A stretch of DNA of 64,000 nt from the NCBI RefSeq assembly GCF_001808185.1, contig NZ_CP017668.1, positions 2,108,001 through 2,172,000 of the forward strand, in the 5' to 3' direction. Under the pieces are notes generated by a model, which worked only from the letters and a program-made list of their open reading frames with translations, did no database searches and had not been told where the DNA came from. The stretch's first letter is position 1; every line of letters begins with the position of its first letter. This stretch comes from Jeongeupia sp. USM3 (lineage in GTDB: Bacteria; Pseudomonadota; Gammaproteobacteria; Burkholderiales; Chitinibacteraceae). A program made the position numbers and the translations under genes. This document shows positions 16,640 through 25,831 of this stretch, piece by piece.

Positions 16640-18253
16640 CTAGCCGCGCTTATGCGCCCCGCCGGGGATGCGCCGCGTCGCGAGCAGGAACAGCAGCGTC
16701 ATCAGCGCCATCGCCAGAATGCCGGCCTGTGCCCCGCGGACGCGCGAGGCCCGGTAGTGACGGGCCAGCGAGGGCAGGTCGGCCGACGGCACGCCGGCGC
16801 CGGCCATCAGCGTGCGGAAGCCGCCGTCGTTGGTAAAGGGAATGACGGCGAGCCGGGTGACGACAGCGCGGGCCTGCGTACTCAGCGCCATGTCTTCGCC
16901 GGTGACCCGTTTCATGCCCACGGTGACCGCGGTCAGCATGACCATGCTGACCATCGCCACGCCCAGTGCCTGGCCGATGTCGCGTGCGGCAGCCTGCACG
17001 CCGCCGGACTGCTGCGCATCACGCTCGGGCAGCGCGCTGGTCACCAGGAACGGTGCATTGGCGGCAATCGTCCCCATGCTGGCACCGATCAGGCACAGCC
17101 CGGCAACGACAATGGCCGTGCTGAAGCCCTCGCCCCGGATCCCGGCGGCGGTGACGACCGCGCCGGCAATGCCGAGCAGCAGGCCGGCCCGGCATTGCCG
17201 GCGCTGGTTGCGCTGCGTGATCAGCACCGGCAGGCCGAGCGAGCAGGCGGACAGGCAGATCGCGAACGGCACGATCAGGAGGCCGGTGTGGATCGCATCG
17301 AGCCCGGTGACGATCTGCACGAAGCTGACGACGACGAAAATGCCCGAACTGTAGGCAAAGAAGATATAGGCAGTCAGGTACAGGCCGGCGCGCACCTGCG
17401 GCGCCTGCAGGAAGATGCGCGGAATCAGCGCGCTGCCGGTGCTCGCCTCGCGATGGCGCTCCCAGCGCAGCATCAGCGCCAGCACGGCCAGCCCGGCCGC
17501 GACGAGGAACAGCGCCGGGCTGCAGCCCAGAATGGTGAATGGCGGGGCGAACGGCGTGAGCACCCCCCAGGCCGACACCTGCAGCAGGCCGAAGACGACA
17601 AGGAAGAGGCCAAGGGTCGAGAGCACGAAGCCGGGCAGGTCGAAACGCATGCCGCGGTCCTGCCTCGGCGGCGTCGGGATCAGCGGCGTACACAGCAGGA
17701 TCAGCACGATGACCCCGGCGAGGATGCCGAACGCCCAGCGCCAGCCTACCCCTTCGAGCAGCAGGCCGCAGACGATGGGGCCGAGCGCGAACGACACGCC
17801 GCTGGCCGCCCCGAGCGCACCGAAGGCGACGGCCTGACGGCGGCCGGCGTAGATGCTGGTGATCAGCCCGAATACCGCCGGAATCATGAAGCTGCCGCCG
17901 ATGCCGGCGAGCGTGCGGGCGACGAAGGCAAAGAAGCCCATCGACGGCGCCAGCGCCGCACAGAGCTCGGCGACGAGGTAGATCAGCGCACCGATCCGGA
18001 AGGTGCGCTTCCAACCCAGCATGATGCCGAGCATGCCGCCGGCCACCATGAAGGTACCGGCCACCAGCGGGTACATCGTATTGGCCTTGCTGACCAGCGC
18101 CAGCGACGCCCCCAGGTCCCGCATCAGCACGCCGGTGGCGATGCTCAGCGTTACGTTGTCGGCCGAGGCGAGAAACTGTGCGAGGCACAGGATCAACAGC
18201 GGCAACCAGACGGCAAAACGCCCCGACGGGGCGGAAAGCGGTTCGTGGCTCAT
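16640..18253 (-). CDS. MFS transporter, DHA2 (14-helix drug:H+ antiporter) type
   Basis: A 537-residue inner-membrane protein with about 14 predicted helices. Family features are ADNVTLSIATGVLMRDLGAS in helix 1, the loop GWKRTFRIGALIYL after helix 2, and GIGGSFMIPAVFGLITSIYAGRRRQA-like sequence in helices 4-5. Such proteins export drugs or metabolites with proton exchange. It is a close paralogue of the next gene, and both follow the amidohydrolase gene in the same direction. Substrate unknown. Confidence 0.88.
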   Translation of the reverse strand: MSHEPLSAPSGRFAVWLPLLILCLAQFLASADNVTLSIATGVLMRDLGASLALVSKANTMYPLVAGTFMVAGGMLGIMLGWKRTFRIGALIYLVAELCAALAPSMGFFAFVARTLAGIGGSFMIPAVFGLITSIYAGRRQAVAFGALGAASGVSFALGPIVCGLLLEGVGWRWAFGILAGVIVLILLCTPLIPTPPRQDRGMRFDLPGFVLSTLGLFLVVFGLLQVSAWGVLTPFAPPFTILGCSPALFLVAAGLAVLALMLRWERHREASTGSALIPRIFLQAPQVRAGLYLTAYIFFAYSSGIFVVVSFVQIVTGLDAIHTGLLIVPFAICLSACSLGLPVLITQRNQRRQCRAGLLLGIAGAVVTAAGIRGEGFSTAIVVAGLCLIGASMGTIAANAPFLVTSALPERDAQQSGGVQAAARDIGQALGVAMVSMVMLTAVTVGMKRVTGEDMALSTQARAVVTRLAVIPFTNDGGFRTLMAGAGVPSADLPSLARHYRASRVRGAQAGILAMALMTLLFLLATRRIPGGAHKRG

Positions 18254-18377
18254 GGTTAGTCCCCTTGCACGACGGCCGGATGCGACAACGCACGCGCTCC
18301 GTCGAACGGGCGCGTGCGTGGCGTCTCAGGCCGGGTCCGGCCGGGGCGGCGGTCCGGCCCGCCCTGCCGGGTCTGAT

Positions 18378-20069
18378 TTACGCGGAAGCATGATTCGCCT
18401 TGCGCCACTCGTCCACCGCCGGCTGGCCCGGTTCGGCCTTGGGCTTCGACGGCAGGTTGCGGGTGCCGAACAGGAACAGCACGGTCATCACCGCCGTTGC
18501 CACCATACCCGCACGGGTCGCGTTCAGCCTGGCGGTTTTGTACACATCGGTCAGTTCCGGCACGTCACGGCGGGCAATCCCGTGGTCGAGCATCAGGCTG
18601 GCGAACTTCGCGTCGCTCAGATACGGGATCACGGTGATGTTGGCGACCCTGGCCCGGGTATCGGTACTCAGATGGGCATCGTCGCGGGCCGCGCTCTGTA
18701 CGCTCATGGTGATCGCCGTCAGCATCACCATGCCGCAGACGGCGACGCCGATGGCCTGGCCGACGTTGCGCGAAGTGGCCTGCACGCCGCCCGACTGCTG
18801 CGCATCGCGCGGCGGCAGCGCGCTGGTGACGATGTAGCTCGAGTATGCCGACACGATGCCCATGCTGACGCCGATCAGGCACATGCCGAACGGCACGATG
18901 GCGGTATAGCTCGACGGTCCGAAGCCGAAAATGCAGGCGACCGAGCCGACGGTACCAATGACCAGTGCGCTGCGGCACATCCGTTGCGGGTTGGCGTTCT
19001 TCCAGACCACCGGCAGTCCCAGCGAGCAGACGACGACGCCGAGCGCGAACGGCAGGATCATCAGGCCGGTCTGGATCGCGCTCAGGCCGGCGACGACCTG
19101 GACGAAGCTGACCGTGACGAAAATGCCCGAACCGTAGGCGAGGAAGATGAAGGCGGTCAGGTACAGGCCGTTGCGCACCTGCGGCGTGGCGAGGAAGGAC
19201 AGCGGGATCAGCGCACTGCCGACGGCCGCTTCGCGGTGACGTTCCCACTTGAGCATCAGCGCCAGCACGACCAGGCCGAACAGCACGAGGAAGGGTGCCG
19301 GGCTCAGGCCCGCGATCGTGAACGGTGCGTTGAACGGCGTGAACAGCCCCCAGCTCGACACCTTGAGGAAACCGAGGATCAGGCTGAACAGGCCGATCAC
19401 CGTCAGCAGCACGCCCGGCAGGTCGAAGGCGACCTTGCGCTCCGGCCTGGCCGGGGTCGGGACGATGAACGAGCCGGCGAAGATCACCACGGCCAGGCAG
19501 GCGATCGCGCCAAAGGCGTAGCGCCAGCCCAGATGGTCGACCAGCAGGCCGCAGATGATCGGGCCCGCGGCGAACGACACGCCGCTGGCGGCGCCGATGG
19601 CACCGAAGGCCACCGCCTGGTCACGGCCCTTGTAGTTGCTGGCGACCAGCCCGAGCACCGACGGAATCATGAAGCTGCCGCCGATCCCCGACAGCAGCCG
19701 CGCACCGTAGGTGAACACCTCCATGTTCGGCGAGAAGAACGCCGTCAGCTCGGCACAGAACAGCAGCGCACAGCCGATGCGGAAGGTTTTTTTCCAGCCG
19801 ATGATCAGGCCGATCATGCCGGCGGCGACCATCAGCGAACCGGCCGCGAGCGAGTACATCGCGTTGGCGATGCTGACCAGATCCATCGACGCATTCAGGT
19901 CCTTGACCAGCGCGCCGGTCGCAATGCTCAGCGTGGCGTTGTCGCCGGATGTGGAAAGCTGGGCCAGGCACAGCACCAGCAGGGGCAGCCACTTGGCCAG
20001 CCCGGATACCGCCGCGCCGGGCGGCGCGGTGTCGCGCGCCATCGGCGCGCTCGTCATTGTCGTAGCCAT
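18378..20069 (-). CDS. MFS transporter, DHA2 type (paralogue)
   Basis: A 563-residue homologue of the downstream transporter, sharing blocks such as GGVQATSRNVGQAIGVAVCGMVMLTA and GSGIFVTVSFVQVVAGLSAIQTGL. About 14 helices are expected. The pair looks like a tandem duplication with moderate divergence. Position between an amidohydrolase and its likely MocR regulator suggests export or uptake of that enzyme's substrate or product. The annotated start allows 20-odd hydrophilic residues before helix 1. Confidence 0.88.
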   Translation of the reverse strand: MATTMTSAPMARDTAPPGAAVSGLAKWLPLLVLCLAQLSTSGDNATLSIATGALVKDLNASMDLVSIANAMYSLAAGSLMVAAGMIGLIIGWKKTFRIGCALLFCAELTAFFSPNMEVFTYGARLLSGIGGSFMIPSVLGLVASNYKGRDQAVAFGAIGAASGVSFAAGPIICGLLVDHLGWRYAFGAIACLAVVIFAGSFIVPTPARPERKVAFDLPGVLLTVIGLFSLILGFLKVSSWGLFTPFNAPFTIAGLSPAPFLVLFGLVVLALMLKWERHREAAVGSALIPLSFLATPQVRNGLYLTAFIFLAYGSGIFVTVSFVQVVAGLSAIQTGLMILPFALGVVVCSLGLPVVWKNANPQRMCRSALVIGTVGSVACIFGFGPSSYTAIVPFGMCLIGVSMGIVSAYSSYIVTSALPPRDAQQSGGVQATSRNVGQAIGVAVCGMVMLTAITMSVQSAARDDAHLSTDTRARVANITVIPYLSDAKFASLMLDHGIARRDVPELTDVYKTARLNATRAGMVATAVMTVLFLFGTRNLPSKPKAEPGQPAVDEWRKANHASA

Positions 20070-20136
20070 GATGAAACCTCTCTATCGGTAACGCCGCCAC
20101 GCCAGCCCCGGCGGGTGTGGCGCGGCGGCTGGACGC

Positions 20137-21786
20137 TCAGCCGGCGATCGGCTGGACCCGCCCGCCCAGCACCGTTCCCCAGACCCTGATGTCCTTGAGG
20201 TGCATCGGGTCCGCGGCCAGCGGGTCTTCTTCAAGCACGGTGAAGTCGGCGAACTTGCCGCATTCGATGCTGCCGATCAGGTGATCGAGCTTCATCGAGT
20301 ACGCGGCGCCGACCGTCATCGTGTACAGCGCGTCCTGCACCGAAATCCGCTCGCGCTCGCCGAGCACCCGGCCCGTCGCGGTGACGCGGTTGACCGCGCA
20401 CCAGCCGGTGAACAGCGGATTGATCGGCGTGATGCCGCAGTCGCTGTGGAAGGCGAACGGCACGCCATGGCGCAGCGCACTGCCGCAGGCGTCCATGCGG
20501 TTGGCGCGCTCCGGCCCCATGGTCTTGGCGTAGTGCTGGTCGCCCCAGTAGTAGATGTGGTTGCTGAACAGGTTGACGCACATGCCCAGCGTCTTCATCC
20601 GCTTGAACTGGTCCTCGCGCAGCATCTGGCCGTGCTGCATGGTGGCGCGGTGGTCGACGGCCGGAATCCGGTTCAGCGTCTTCCCGACCGCGCTGATGAA
20701 GGCCTCGGAGGCCTCGTCGCCGTTGCAGTGGCAGTGCACCTGGTAGCCGCGCTTCATGATCTCGAACACCTGCTCGTCGACCTGCGCCGGCGTGGCGTTC
20801 CATGCGCCGTTGTGACCGGTCTGGTAATAGCCCGGCGACAGCATGCGCCCCGAACCGCCCTGGATCGAACCGTCGAGGAAGATCTTCATCGGGCCGAACA
20901 GCATCTTGTCGTGGCCGTGCTTCATCACTTCGGGCGCGAATTCGACCGCTTCGACAAAGGGCTTCTTCACGAAGGGCGGGCCGTAGGCGACGATCAGCCG
21001 GATCGGGAAACCGTCCTCGCCGGTAGTGCGGATGTAGTTGGCGGTCAGCTCCGGGTTACTGAAATCGGTCAGCCCCATGTCGGCGGCGGTGGTGCAGCCG
21101 GCACGGAACGCTTCCTGGCCGAAGTTGCGGATCGCCGTTTCGGTGGTCAGTTCGTCCCAGAATCCGTACTTGTCGAGGATCGGCCCCATCGCGGCGAACT
21201 CGACCAGTTCGCCGTGCAGCGTACCGTCGTCGTTCTTGACCACGCCCTCGACCGTGCTGTCGTCGAAGATGCCGCAATCGTTCAGCGCTGCGGTGTTGGC
21301 GCCCATCAGGTGGATGCTCATGTGGATCACCGCCACCGGGCGCGTCGTCGACACGCGGTCGAGGTGCTCGCGGCCGAGCTTTTCGCTGCCGAAATAGATC
21401 GGGTCGACGCCCCAGGCGATCAGCGGCGCGTCCGGGTCTTCCATATTGCGGTCGATCTCCTGCAGCACCGCGACAACCTCGTCGAACGATCGGCAGCCCT
21501 GCCAGACCTTGCCGGTGTAGTCGGGGCGGTCGTAGTAGCCGACATAGGGAAACTGCCACATGCCGCCGCCGGTCGCGTGCGAATGCGCCTCGATCAGCCC
21601 CGGCATGATGACCTTGCCGGCAAAACGGTTGTCGACGGTGTGCTCGCCCCAGCCCTGCAGCTCTTCGAGCGTGCCGACGCCGAGAATGCGGCCGTCCCTG
21701 ACCGCGACGTGGCTGGCCTCGGGTTGCGACGGGCACATGGTGATGATCTTGCTGGCGCCATAGATGACGGTCTGGCCTGCTGACAT
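20137..21786 (-). CDS. YtcJ-like metal-dependent amidohydrolase
   Basis: A 549-residue amidohydrolase_3-type enzyme. The metal-binding motif is MPGLIEAHSHATGGG near residue 65, with a further conserved FHSDCGITPINPLF block and the C-terminal IGSIECGKFADFTVLEEDPL strand region that closes the small beta-sandwich. AAGGAGACCATC precedes the chosen ATG. Family members hydrolyse amides, formamides or related bonds. The gene leads a three-gene minus-strand block with two MFS transporters and faces a MocR regulator. Substrate unknown. Confidence 0.88.
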   Translation of the reverse strand: MSAGQTVIYGASKIITMCPSQPEASHVAVRDGRILGVGTLEELQGWGEHTVDNRFAGKVIMPGLIEAHSHATGGGMWQFPYVGYYDRPDYTGKVWQGCRSFDEVVAVLQEIDRNMEDPDAPLIAWGVDPIYFGSEKLGREHLDRVSTTRPVAVIHMSIHLMGANTAALNDCGIFDDSTVEGVVKNDDGTLHGELVEFAAMGPILDKYGFWDELTTETAIRNFGQEAFRAGCTTAADMGLTDFSNPELTANYIRTTGEDGFPIRLIVAYGPPFVKKPFVEAVEFAPEVMKHGHDKMLFGPMKIFLDGSIQGGSGRMLSPGYYQTGHNGAWNATPAQVDEQVFEIMKRGYQVHCHCNGDEASEAFISAVGKTLNRIPAVDHRATMQHGQMLREDQFKRMKTLGMCVNLFSNHIYYWGDQHYAKTMGPERANRMDACGSALRHGVPFAFHSDCGITPINPLFTGWCAVNRVTATGRVLGERERISVQDALYTMTVGAAYSMKLDHLIGSIECGKFADFTVLEEDPLAADPMHLKDIRVWGTVLGGRVQPIAG

Positions 21787-21909
21787 GATGGTCTCCTTTG
21801 CATGTTCAACGCCCGGCCCCTGTTGCGGGCCAGGCTTGCATGGCTTGCATCCTATGCCCAGTATTGGACTTGAATAAGAGCCAATACGAGCAGAAATCAT
21901 GGTGCCAAT

Positions 21910-23387
21910 TTGAAACCGTCATTACCGTTCGAGCTGACCGGCATCGTCCTCGAGCCGGGGCAGCCGCGCGCCAGACAGCTATACGCCGCCTTGCGTTCAC
22001 TGATCATCGACACCCCCGGGAGCAGCGGCTGCAAGCTCCCCGCTTCGCGCGAACTGGCCGCGCTGCTCGGCGTTTCGCGCAATACCGTCGTGAATGTTTA
22101 CGAGCGTCTTTTTGCCGAAGGCTTCGTCGAAACGCACACCGGCGACGGCACCTACATCGCCACACTCGACCGGCACCCGCCCGGACGGGACGAACCGGAG
22201 GCCGTCACGACCCCGCAGGTCCACATTGGTCTGCGCCAGCCCGTCGTGCAGCAGTTCGACCAGCATCTGGTACACGACGGACCGCCGCGCGCATTCCGGA
22301 TCGGCGTGCCGGCGATCGACCTGTTCCCGTTCGGGCAGTGGTCGCGGCTGCAGGCGCGCTTCTGGCGCCAACGCCCGGTCGCACGGATGGGCTACGGCGA
22401 TCCGGCCGGCGACCCGGAACTGCGCGAACTGATCGCGCGCTACCTGCACCAGGCCCGCGGCCTGCAGTGCGATCCGTCACAGGTGCTGGTCACGCTCGGC
22501 GCGCAGCAGGCCATCATCCTCTGCGTGGCGCTGCTGTTGCGCAGCGGCGACGAGGTCGTGATCGAGAATCCCTGCTACTGGGCCGCCGCCGGCGCGTTTG
22601 CCTACCTCGGAGTCCGGATGCACGGCATCGGCGTCGACGCCGAGGGGCTGGACACCGCCCGGCTGGCCGGCGTGCCCGGCGCGCGCATGGCCTATGTGAG
22701 CCCCTCGTGCCAGTATCCGACCGGCGCAACGCTGTCGCCGGCGCGGCGGCTGGCGCTGCTGCGCTGGGCCGAATCGCGGCATGCATGGATCATCGAGGAC
22801 GATTACGACGGCGAATACCGCTACAGCGGCACGCCGCTCACGCCGCTGGCCGCACTCGACCGCGGCAACCGCGTCATCTATGTGGGGTCGTTTTCCAAGG
22901 TCATGTATCCGGGGCTGCGTCTGGGCTACATGGTCGTACCGCCGCAACTGGTCGAGCACCTGACGCTGCTGCGCACGATGTCGGCAAGGCAGCCGCCGAT
23001 GAACGACCAGGCCGTCATGGCCGGCTTCATCTCGGGGGGTATTTCCAGCAGCATATCCGCCGGATGCGCCGTGCCGGCCGCGCCCGCCGCGATGCGCTGC
23101 GCGCGGCCTGGCAGACGCATCTGGCGCATATCGGCACCATGCCCGAAGTCGCCTCCGGCCTGCATGTGACGATCCGGCTGCCCAGCCTGGCGCGCGAGCA
23201 GGCACTGATCGGCGCCGCACACGCCGCCGGCATCGAGATTGCGGCGCTCAGCACGCTGTGGCTGCCGGACAGCGCTGCCGGCGCACCGGGGCGCTACGGG
23301 CTGATTCTCGGCTTTGCCGGCATTCCCGAAGCACAGATCACCGAGGCGGTCATGACGCTGAAAGCGGCCTGGGCCGGCCTCGGGTAA
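21910..23387 (+). pseudogene. MocR-type regulator (GntR HTH plus aminotransferase-like domain), frameshifted at a G6 tract
   Basis: The first 75 residues form a GntR winged helix (ALRSLIIDTPGSSGCKLPASRELAALLGVSRNTVVNVYERL), followed by a fold-type I aminotransferase-like domain with the PLP-lysine block IYVGSFSKVMYPGLRLGYMVV. The frame is intact to GFISGG, then is lost at the G6 run 23034-23039. Sequence in the next frame (YFQQHIRRMRRAGRARRDAL through TEAVMTLKAAWAGLG, ending 23387) is the expected C-terminus. One more G would restore a protein of normal length. The start is a TTG with no clear ribosome site. It is divergent from the amidohydrolase gene, its likely target. Could be a real frameshift, a phase-variable tract or an assembly error. 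Confidence 0.85.
23034..23039 (+). other. G6 tract at the MocR frameshift
   Basis: Six G residues sit exactly where the MocR reading frame changes. Seven would join FISGG to YFQQHIRRMR in frame. It is short for slipped-strand phase variation but is the natural suspect for the indel. Confidence 0.8.
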
Positions 23388-23393
23388 GCAGCA

Positions 23394-23984
23394 TCACGCC
23401 GCCAGCCGCTGCGGCACGGCAGCCGGGATCAGCTGGCCCAGCAGCTTGAGCCCCAGCGGCCAGTCGTCGAGGCCGGAGTCGGCGTTGATGTGGCCGAGGC
23501 CCGACAGCAGCACGCAGCGGCTGCCCCAGTCGCGCGCCAGCGTCATCGACCGGGCCGCGCTGCAGACCGGGTCGTTGTCGCTGGCGACGACGGCGCTGAC
23601 GAAGGGCAGCTTCGCCGCCGGCAGCGGCAGGAAGGTCGCGAACGATGCCGGCGCCTCCTCGCGGGCGACGTCGGCCGGCGCGACCAGCAGCGCACTGGCG
23701 ACGCGTGCCGCGTGCCGCGACAGCACCGCCCAGTGGCCGAGCGTGACGCAGCCGAGGCTGTGCGCGACGATGATCACCTGCCCCGGCGCCCGTGCGACGG
23801 TCGTCTCGAGCCCGTCGACCCAGTCGCGCGCGCTCGGGACGTCCCAGTCGTGCTGGACGACGCGGGCCATCGCCGGATACTGCCTGCACCAGCGGCTCTG
23901 CCAGTGCGCCGGGCCCGAATCGCGCCAGCCGGGAACGACGACGATGCTGTTGCCGGCGGCCAGCCAGCCTGCAATCTGGTCCAT
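23394..23984 (-). CDS. RBBP9/YdeN-type serine hydrolase
   Basis: A 196-residue alpha/beta hydrolase. VVVPGWRDSGPAHWQSRWC is the RBBP9/YdeN family N-terminus, HSLGC carries the nucleophilic serine, and GLGHINADSGLDDWPLG contains the catalytic His near the end. It is cytoplasmic. GGAGGGGCTGAT precedes the ATG and the start overlaps the end of the EAL gene, so the two are co-transcribed. Natural substrates of this family are generally unknown. Confidence 0.88.
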   Translation of the reverse strand: MDQIAGWLAAGNSIVVVPGWRDSGPAHWQSRWCRQYPAMARVVQHDWDVPSARDWVDGLETTVARAPGQVIIVAHSLGCVTLGHWAVLSRHAARVASALLVAPADVAREEAPASFATFLPLPAAKLPFVSAVVASDNDPVCSAARSMTLARDWGSRCVLLSGLGHINADSGLDDWPLGLKLLGQLIPAAVPQRLAA

Positions 23985-23985
23985 A

Positions 23986-24798
23986 TCAGCCCCTCCAGCG
24001 GGGTTCGGCGAGCAGAAAGCCCTGTAGCGCGTCGGCGCCGGCATCGATGGCGATCTGCTTCTGGGTGTCGGTTTCGATGCCCTCGACGACGACCTGGCCG
24101 CCGAGTTCGTGCAGCAGTTCAACGAGCTTGGGCAGGGCGCGGCGCAGCCGCGGCGAGGTTTCGGCCTCGGAGATCAGCAGCCGGTCGAGCTTGATCACGT
24201 CGGGCTCGAGCTGCCACAGCCGGTCGAGGTTGGCGTGGCGGCGGCCGAAATCGTCGATGGCGATCCGGTAGCCGCGCGAGCGGTAGCTCTGCAGCGCGGC
24301 ACGGGCCCGGTTGATGTCGGCCTCGGCGATCTCGTCCTCGCCGATCTCGAGCACGATGCGCGACGGCGTCGACGACAGGCTTTCGAGGATGTCCTGGAAC
24401 ACCGCGCCGTGGCGGTCGCTGACCTCGGTCAGCAGCTTCGGGTGGACGTTCAGGTACAGCGTCGCCGCGCGGTCGGCGTGGCTGGCGTCGTTGAGCAGGT
24501 GCAGCGTCCGGCACAGCCGGTCGAAGGCGACCAGCTTGCCCTGCGCCTCGGCATGCTCGAACGCCGTCAGCGGCGGCAGCGGCTTGTGGCGCACCGCGGC
24601 GCGCAGCAGCGCCTCCTCGCCGACCACCCTGCCGTCCGGCGCGTGGATGGGCTGGAACATGCTCGAGAGCGACAGCCCGAGCGCCCGGACGACGACACCG
24701 CGTGCCGCCTCGATGCCGAAGCTGGCGCCGGGCCAGTCCTCGCGGACGCTGGCCGGCACGGGCAGACGCTTGAACCAGGACTCGAGCGGAGAATTCAT
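23986..24798 (-). CDS. Stand-alone EAL-domain protein (c-di-GMP phosphodiesterase type)
   Basis: A 270-residue cytoplasmic protein. After a 40-residue N-terminal lead, the EAL domain shows the signature EALLR, LNVHP, LEIGEDE, IAIDDFGRR, IKLDR and VVEGIETD, and ends with QGFLLAEP. The metal- and base-providing residues look intact, so hydrolysis of c-di-GMP to pGpG is likely. It carries no sensor domain. It is followed by the serine hydrolase gene and preceded by a terminator that insulates it from prx. Confidence 0.88.
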   Translation of the reverse strand: MNSPLESWFKRLPVPASVREDWPGASFGIEAARGVVVRALGLSLSSMFQPIHAPDGRVVGEEALLRAAVRHKPLPPLTAFEHAEAQGKLVAFDRLCRTLHLLNDASHADRAATLYLNVHPKLLTEVSDRHGAVFQDILESLSSTPSRIVLEIGEDEIAEADINRARAALQSYRSRGYRIAIDDFGRRHANLDRLWQLEPDVIKLDRLLISEAETSPRLRRALPKLVELLHELGGQVVVEGIETDTQKQIAIDAGADALQGFLLAEPRWRG

Positions 24799-24813
24799 CG
24801 CATCACTTTGCAG

Positions 24814-24837
24814 AAAAAAGAGGCCGGCAAAGCCGGC
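24814..24837 (-). terminator. Rho-independent terminator between prx and the EAL gene
   Basis: Read on the minus strand, GCCGGC-TTT-GCCGGC is followed by a T-rich run. It lies downstream of prx and its palindromic element and just upstream of the EAL start. Confidence 0.75.
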
Positions 24838-24882
24838 ACTGAAGAGGAGACAAGAAACGGTTCAAACAGCTGGAAGCGGGTG

Positions 24883-24989
24883 TGACGGACAAAACCCAGC
24901 GTAGCGGTGCTGGCAAGGCGCACGAAACGAAGACAGTACGTTCAGTACGGCGAGTGAGTGCAACGCCGCCAGCAGGGTTTTGTTCGTCA
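24883..24989 (-). repeat. Palindromic element abutting the peroxiredoxin stop codon (copy 2)
   Basis: The 91-bp core 24891-24981 matches that at 3566-3656 closely (AAAACCCAGCG...GCGGTGCTGGCAAGGCG and a GGGTTTT end). The flanks differ from copy 1 but are again palindromic with the local gene end: TGACGGACAAAACCC pairs with GGGTTTTGTTCGTCA, 14 of 15, where the final TCA is the prx stop codon on the minus strand. Confidence 0.75.
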
Positions 24990-25622
24990 CGCCGGTTGCG
25001 GCGTCAGCCGCAGATACGGCCGTACGGCGACATAGCCCTTCGGAAATCGCCGGGCGATCTCGGCCTCGTCCTGCAAGGAGGGCACGATCACCACGTCGTC
25101 GCCCTGCTGCCAGTCGGCCGGGGTCGCGACCTTGTGGTATTCGGTCAGTTGCAGCGAGTCGATCACGCGGAGGATTTCGGTGAAGTTGCGGCCGGTGCTG
25201 GCCGGGTAGGTCAGCGTCAGGCGTATCTTCTTCGCCGGGTCGATGACGAACACCGAGCGCACCGTCGCGGTGGTCGACGCGTTCGGGTGGATCAGGTCGT
25301 ACAGCTCGGACACCTTGCGGTCGGCGTCGGCAAGGATGGGGAAGTTCACCGTCGTCTGCTGGGTGTCGTTGATGTCGGCGATCCACTTCAGGTGCGATTC
25401 GAGCGGATCGACGCTGATCGCCAGCGCCTTGACGTTGCGGCGGGCGAATTCGTCCCTGAGCCTGGCGGTCTTGCCCAGCTCGGTGGTGCACACCGGGGTG
25501 AAATCGGCCGGGTGCGAGAACAGCACGACCCACTGGTCGCCGGCCCAGTCGTGAAAGCGGATGTCGCCTTCGGTGGATTGCTGGGTGAAATCGGGGGCGG
25601 TATCGCCAAGACGCAAGCTCAT
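24987..25622 (-). CDS. 1-Cys peroxiredoxin (Prx6 type)
   Basis: A 211-residue thiol peroxidase. The peroxidatic cysteine is C45 in HPADFTPVCTTELG and no other cysteine is present, so it is a 1-Cys enzyme needing an external reductant. The extended C-terminal region (KVATPADWQQGDDVVIVP, RPYLRLTPQPA) is Prx6-like. GGAGAACGATC precedes the ATG. It lies between an EAL gene and a sulfate-binding-protein gene and ends in a palindromic element. Confidence 0.94.
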   Translation of the reverse strand: MSLRLGDTAPDFTQQSTEGDIRFHDWAGDQWVVLFSHPADFTPVCTTELGKTARLRDEFARRNVKALAISVDPLESHLKWIADINDTQQTTVNFPILADADRKVSELYDLIHPNASTTATVRSVFVIDPAKKIRLTLTYPASTGRNFTEILRVIDSLQLTEYHKVATPADWQQGDDVVIVPSLQDEAEIARRFPKGYVAVRPYLRLTPQPA

Positions 25623-25672
25623 GATCGTTCTCCGTTCAGGGTGAGGCACGGGCGCCGGGGGAGCCCGGATCA

Positions 25673-25831
25673 AACAGGACTACCTGACGCCTGTTCCAGT
25701 AGGTGAGCGAGCCAAAGCAGTTTGGCACCGCCCGAAGCGCAGGAACCGCAATGGACATGGGGTCCATGAGGATGCCGAGCATCGGACGGGGGCAAAATGC
25801 GCAGGCGCAGCCACCTGATGGGACAGGCTCA
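25673..25831 (-). repeat. Long imperfect palindrome abutting the second sbp stop codon
   Basis: CTGACGCCTGTTCCAGTAGGTG on the left pairs imperfectly with CACCTGATGGGACAGGCTCAG on the right, which ends in the sbp2 stop codon. The centre (about 25750-25770) holds ATGGACATGGGGTCCAT, a smaller hairpin. The layout matches the two elements at 3550 and 24883 although the sequence differs. Confidence 0.6.

Noticed and set aside
18378..20069. Whether the two tandem MFS genes are a recent duplication or an assembly artefact
   Set aside because: They share blocks but differ throughout at protein and DNA level, so they are old paralogues.
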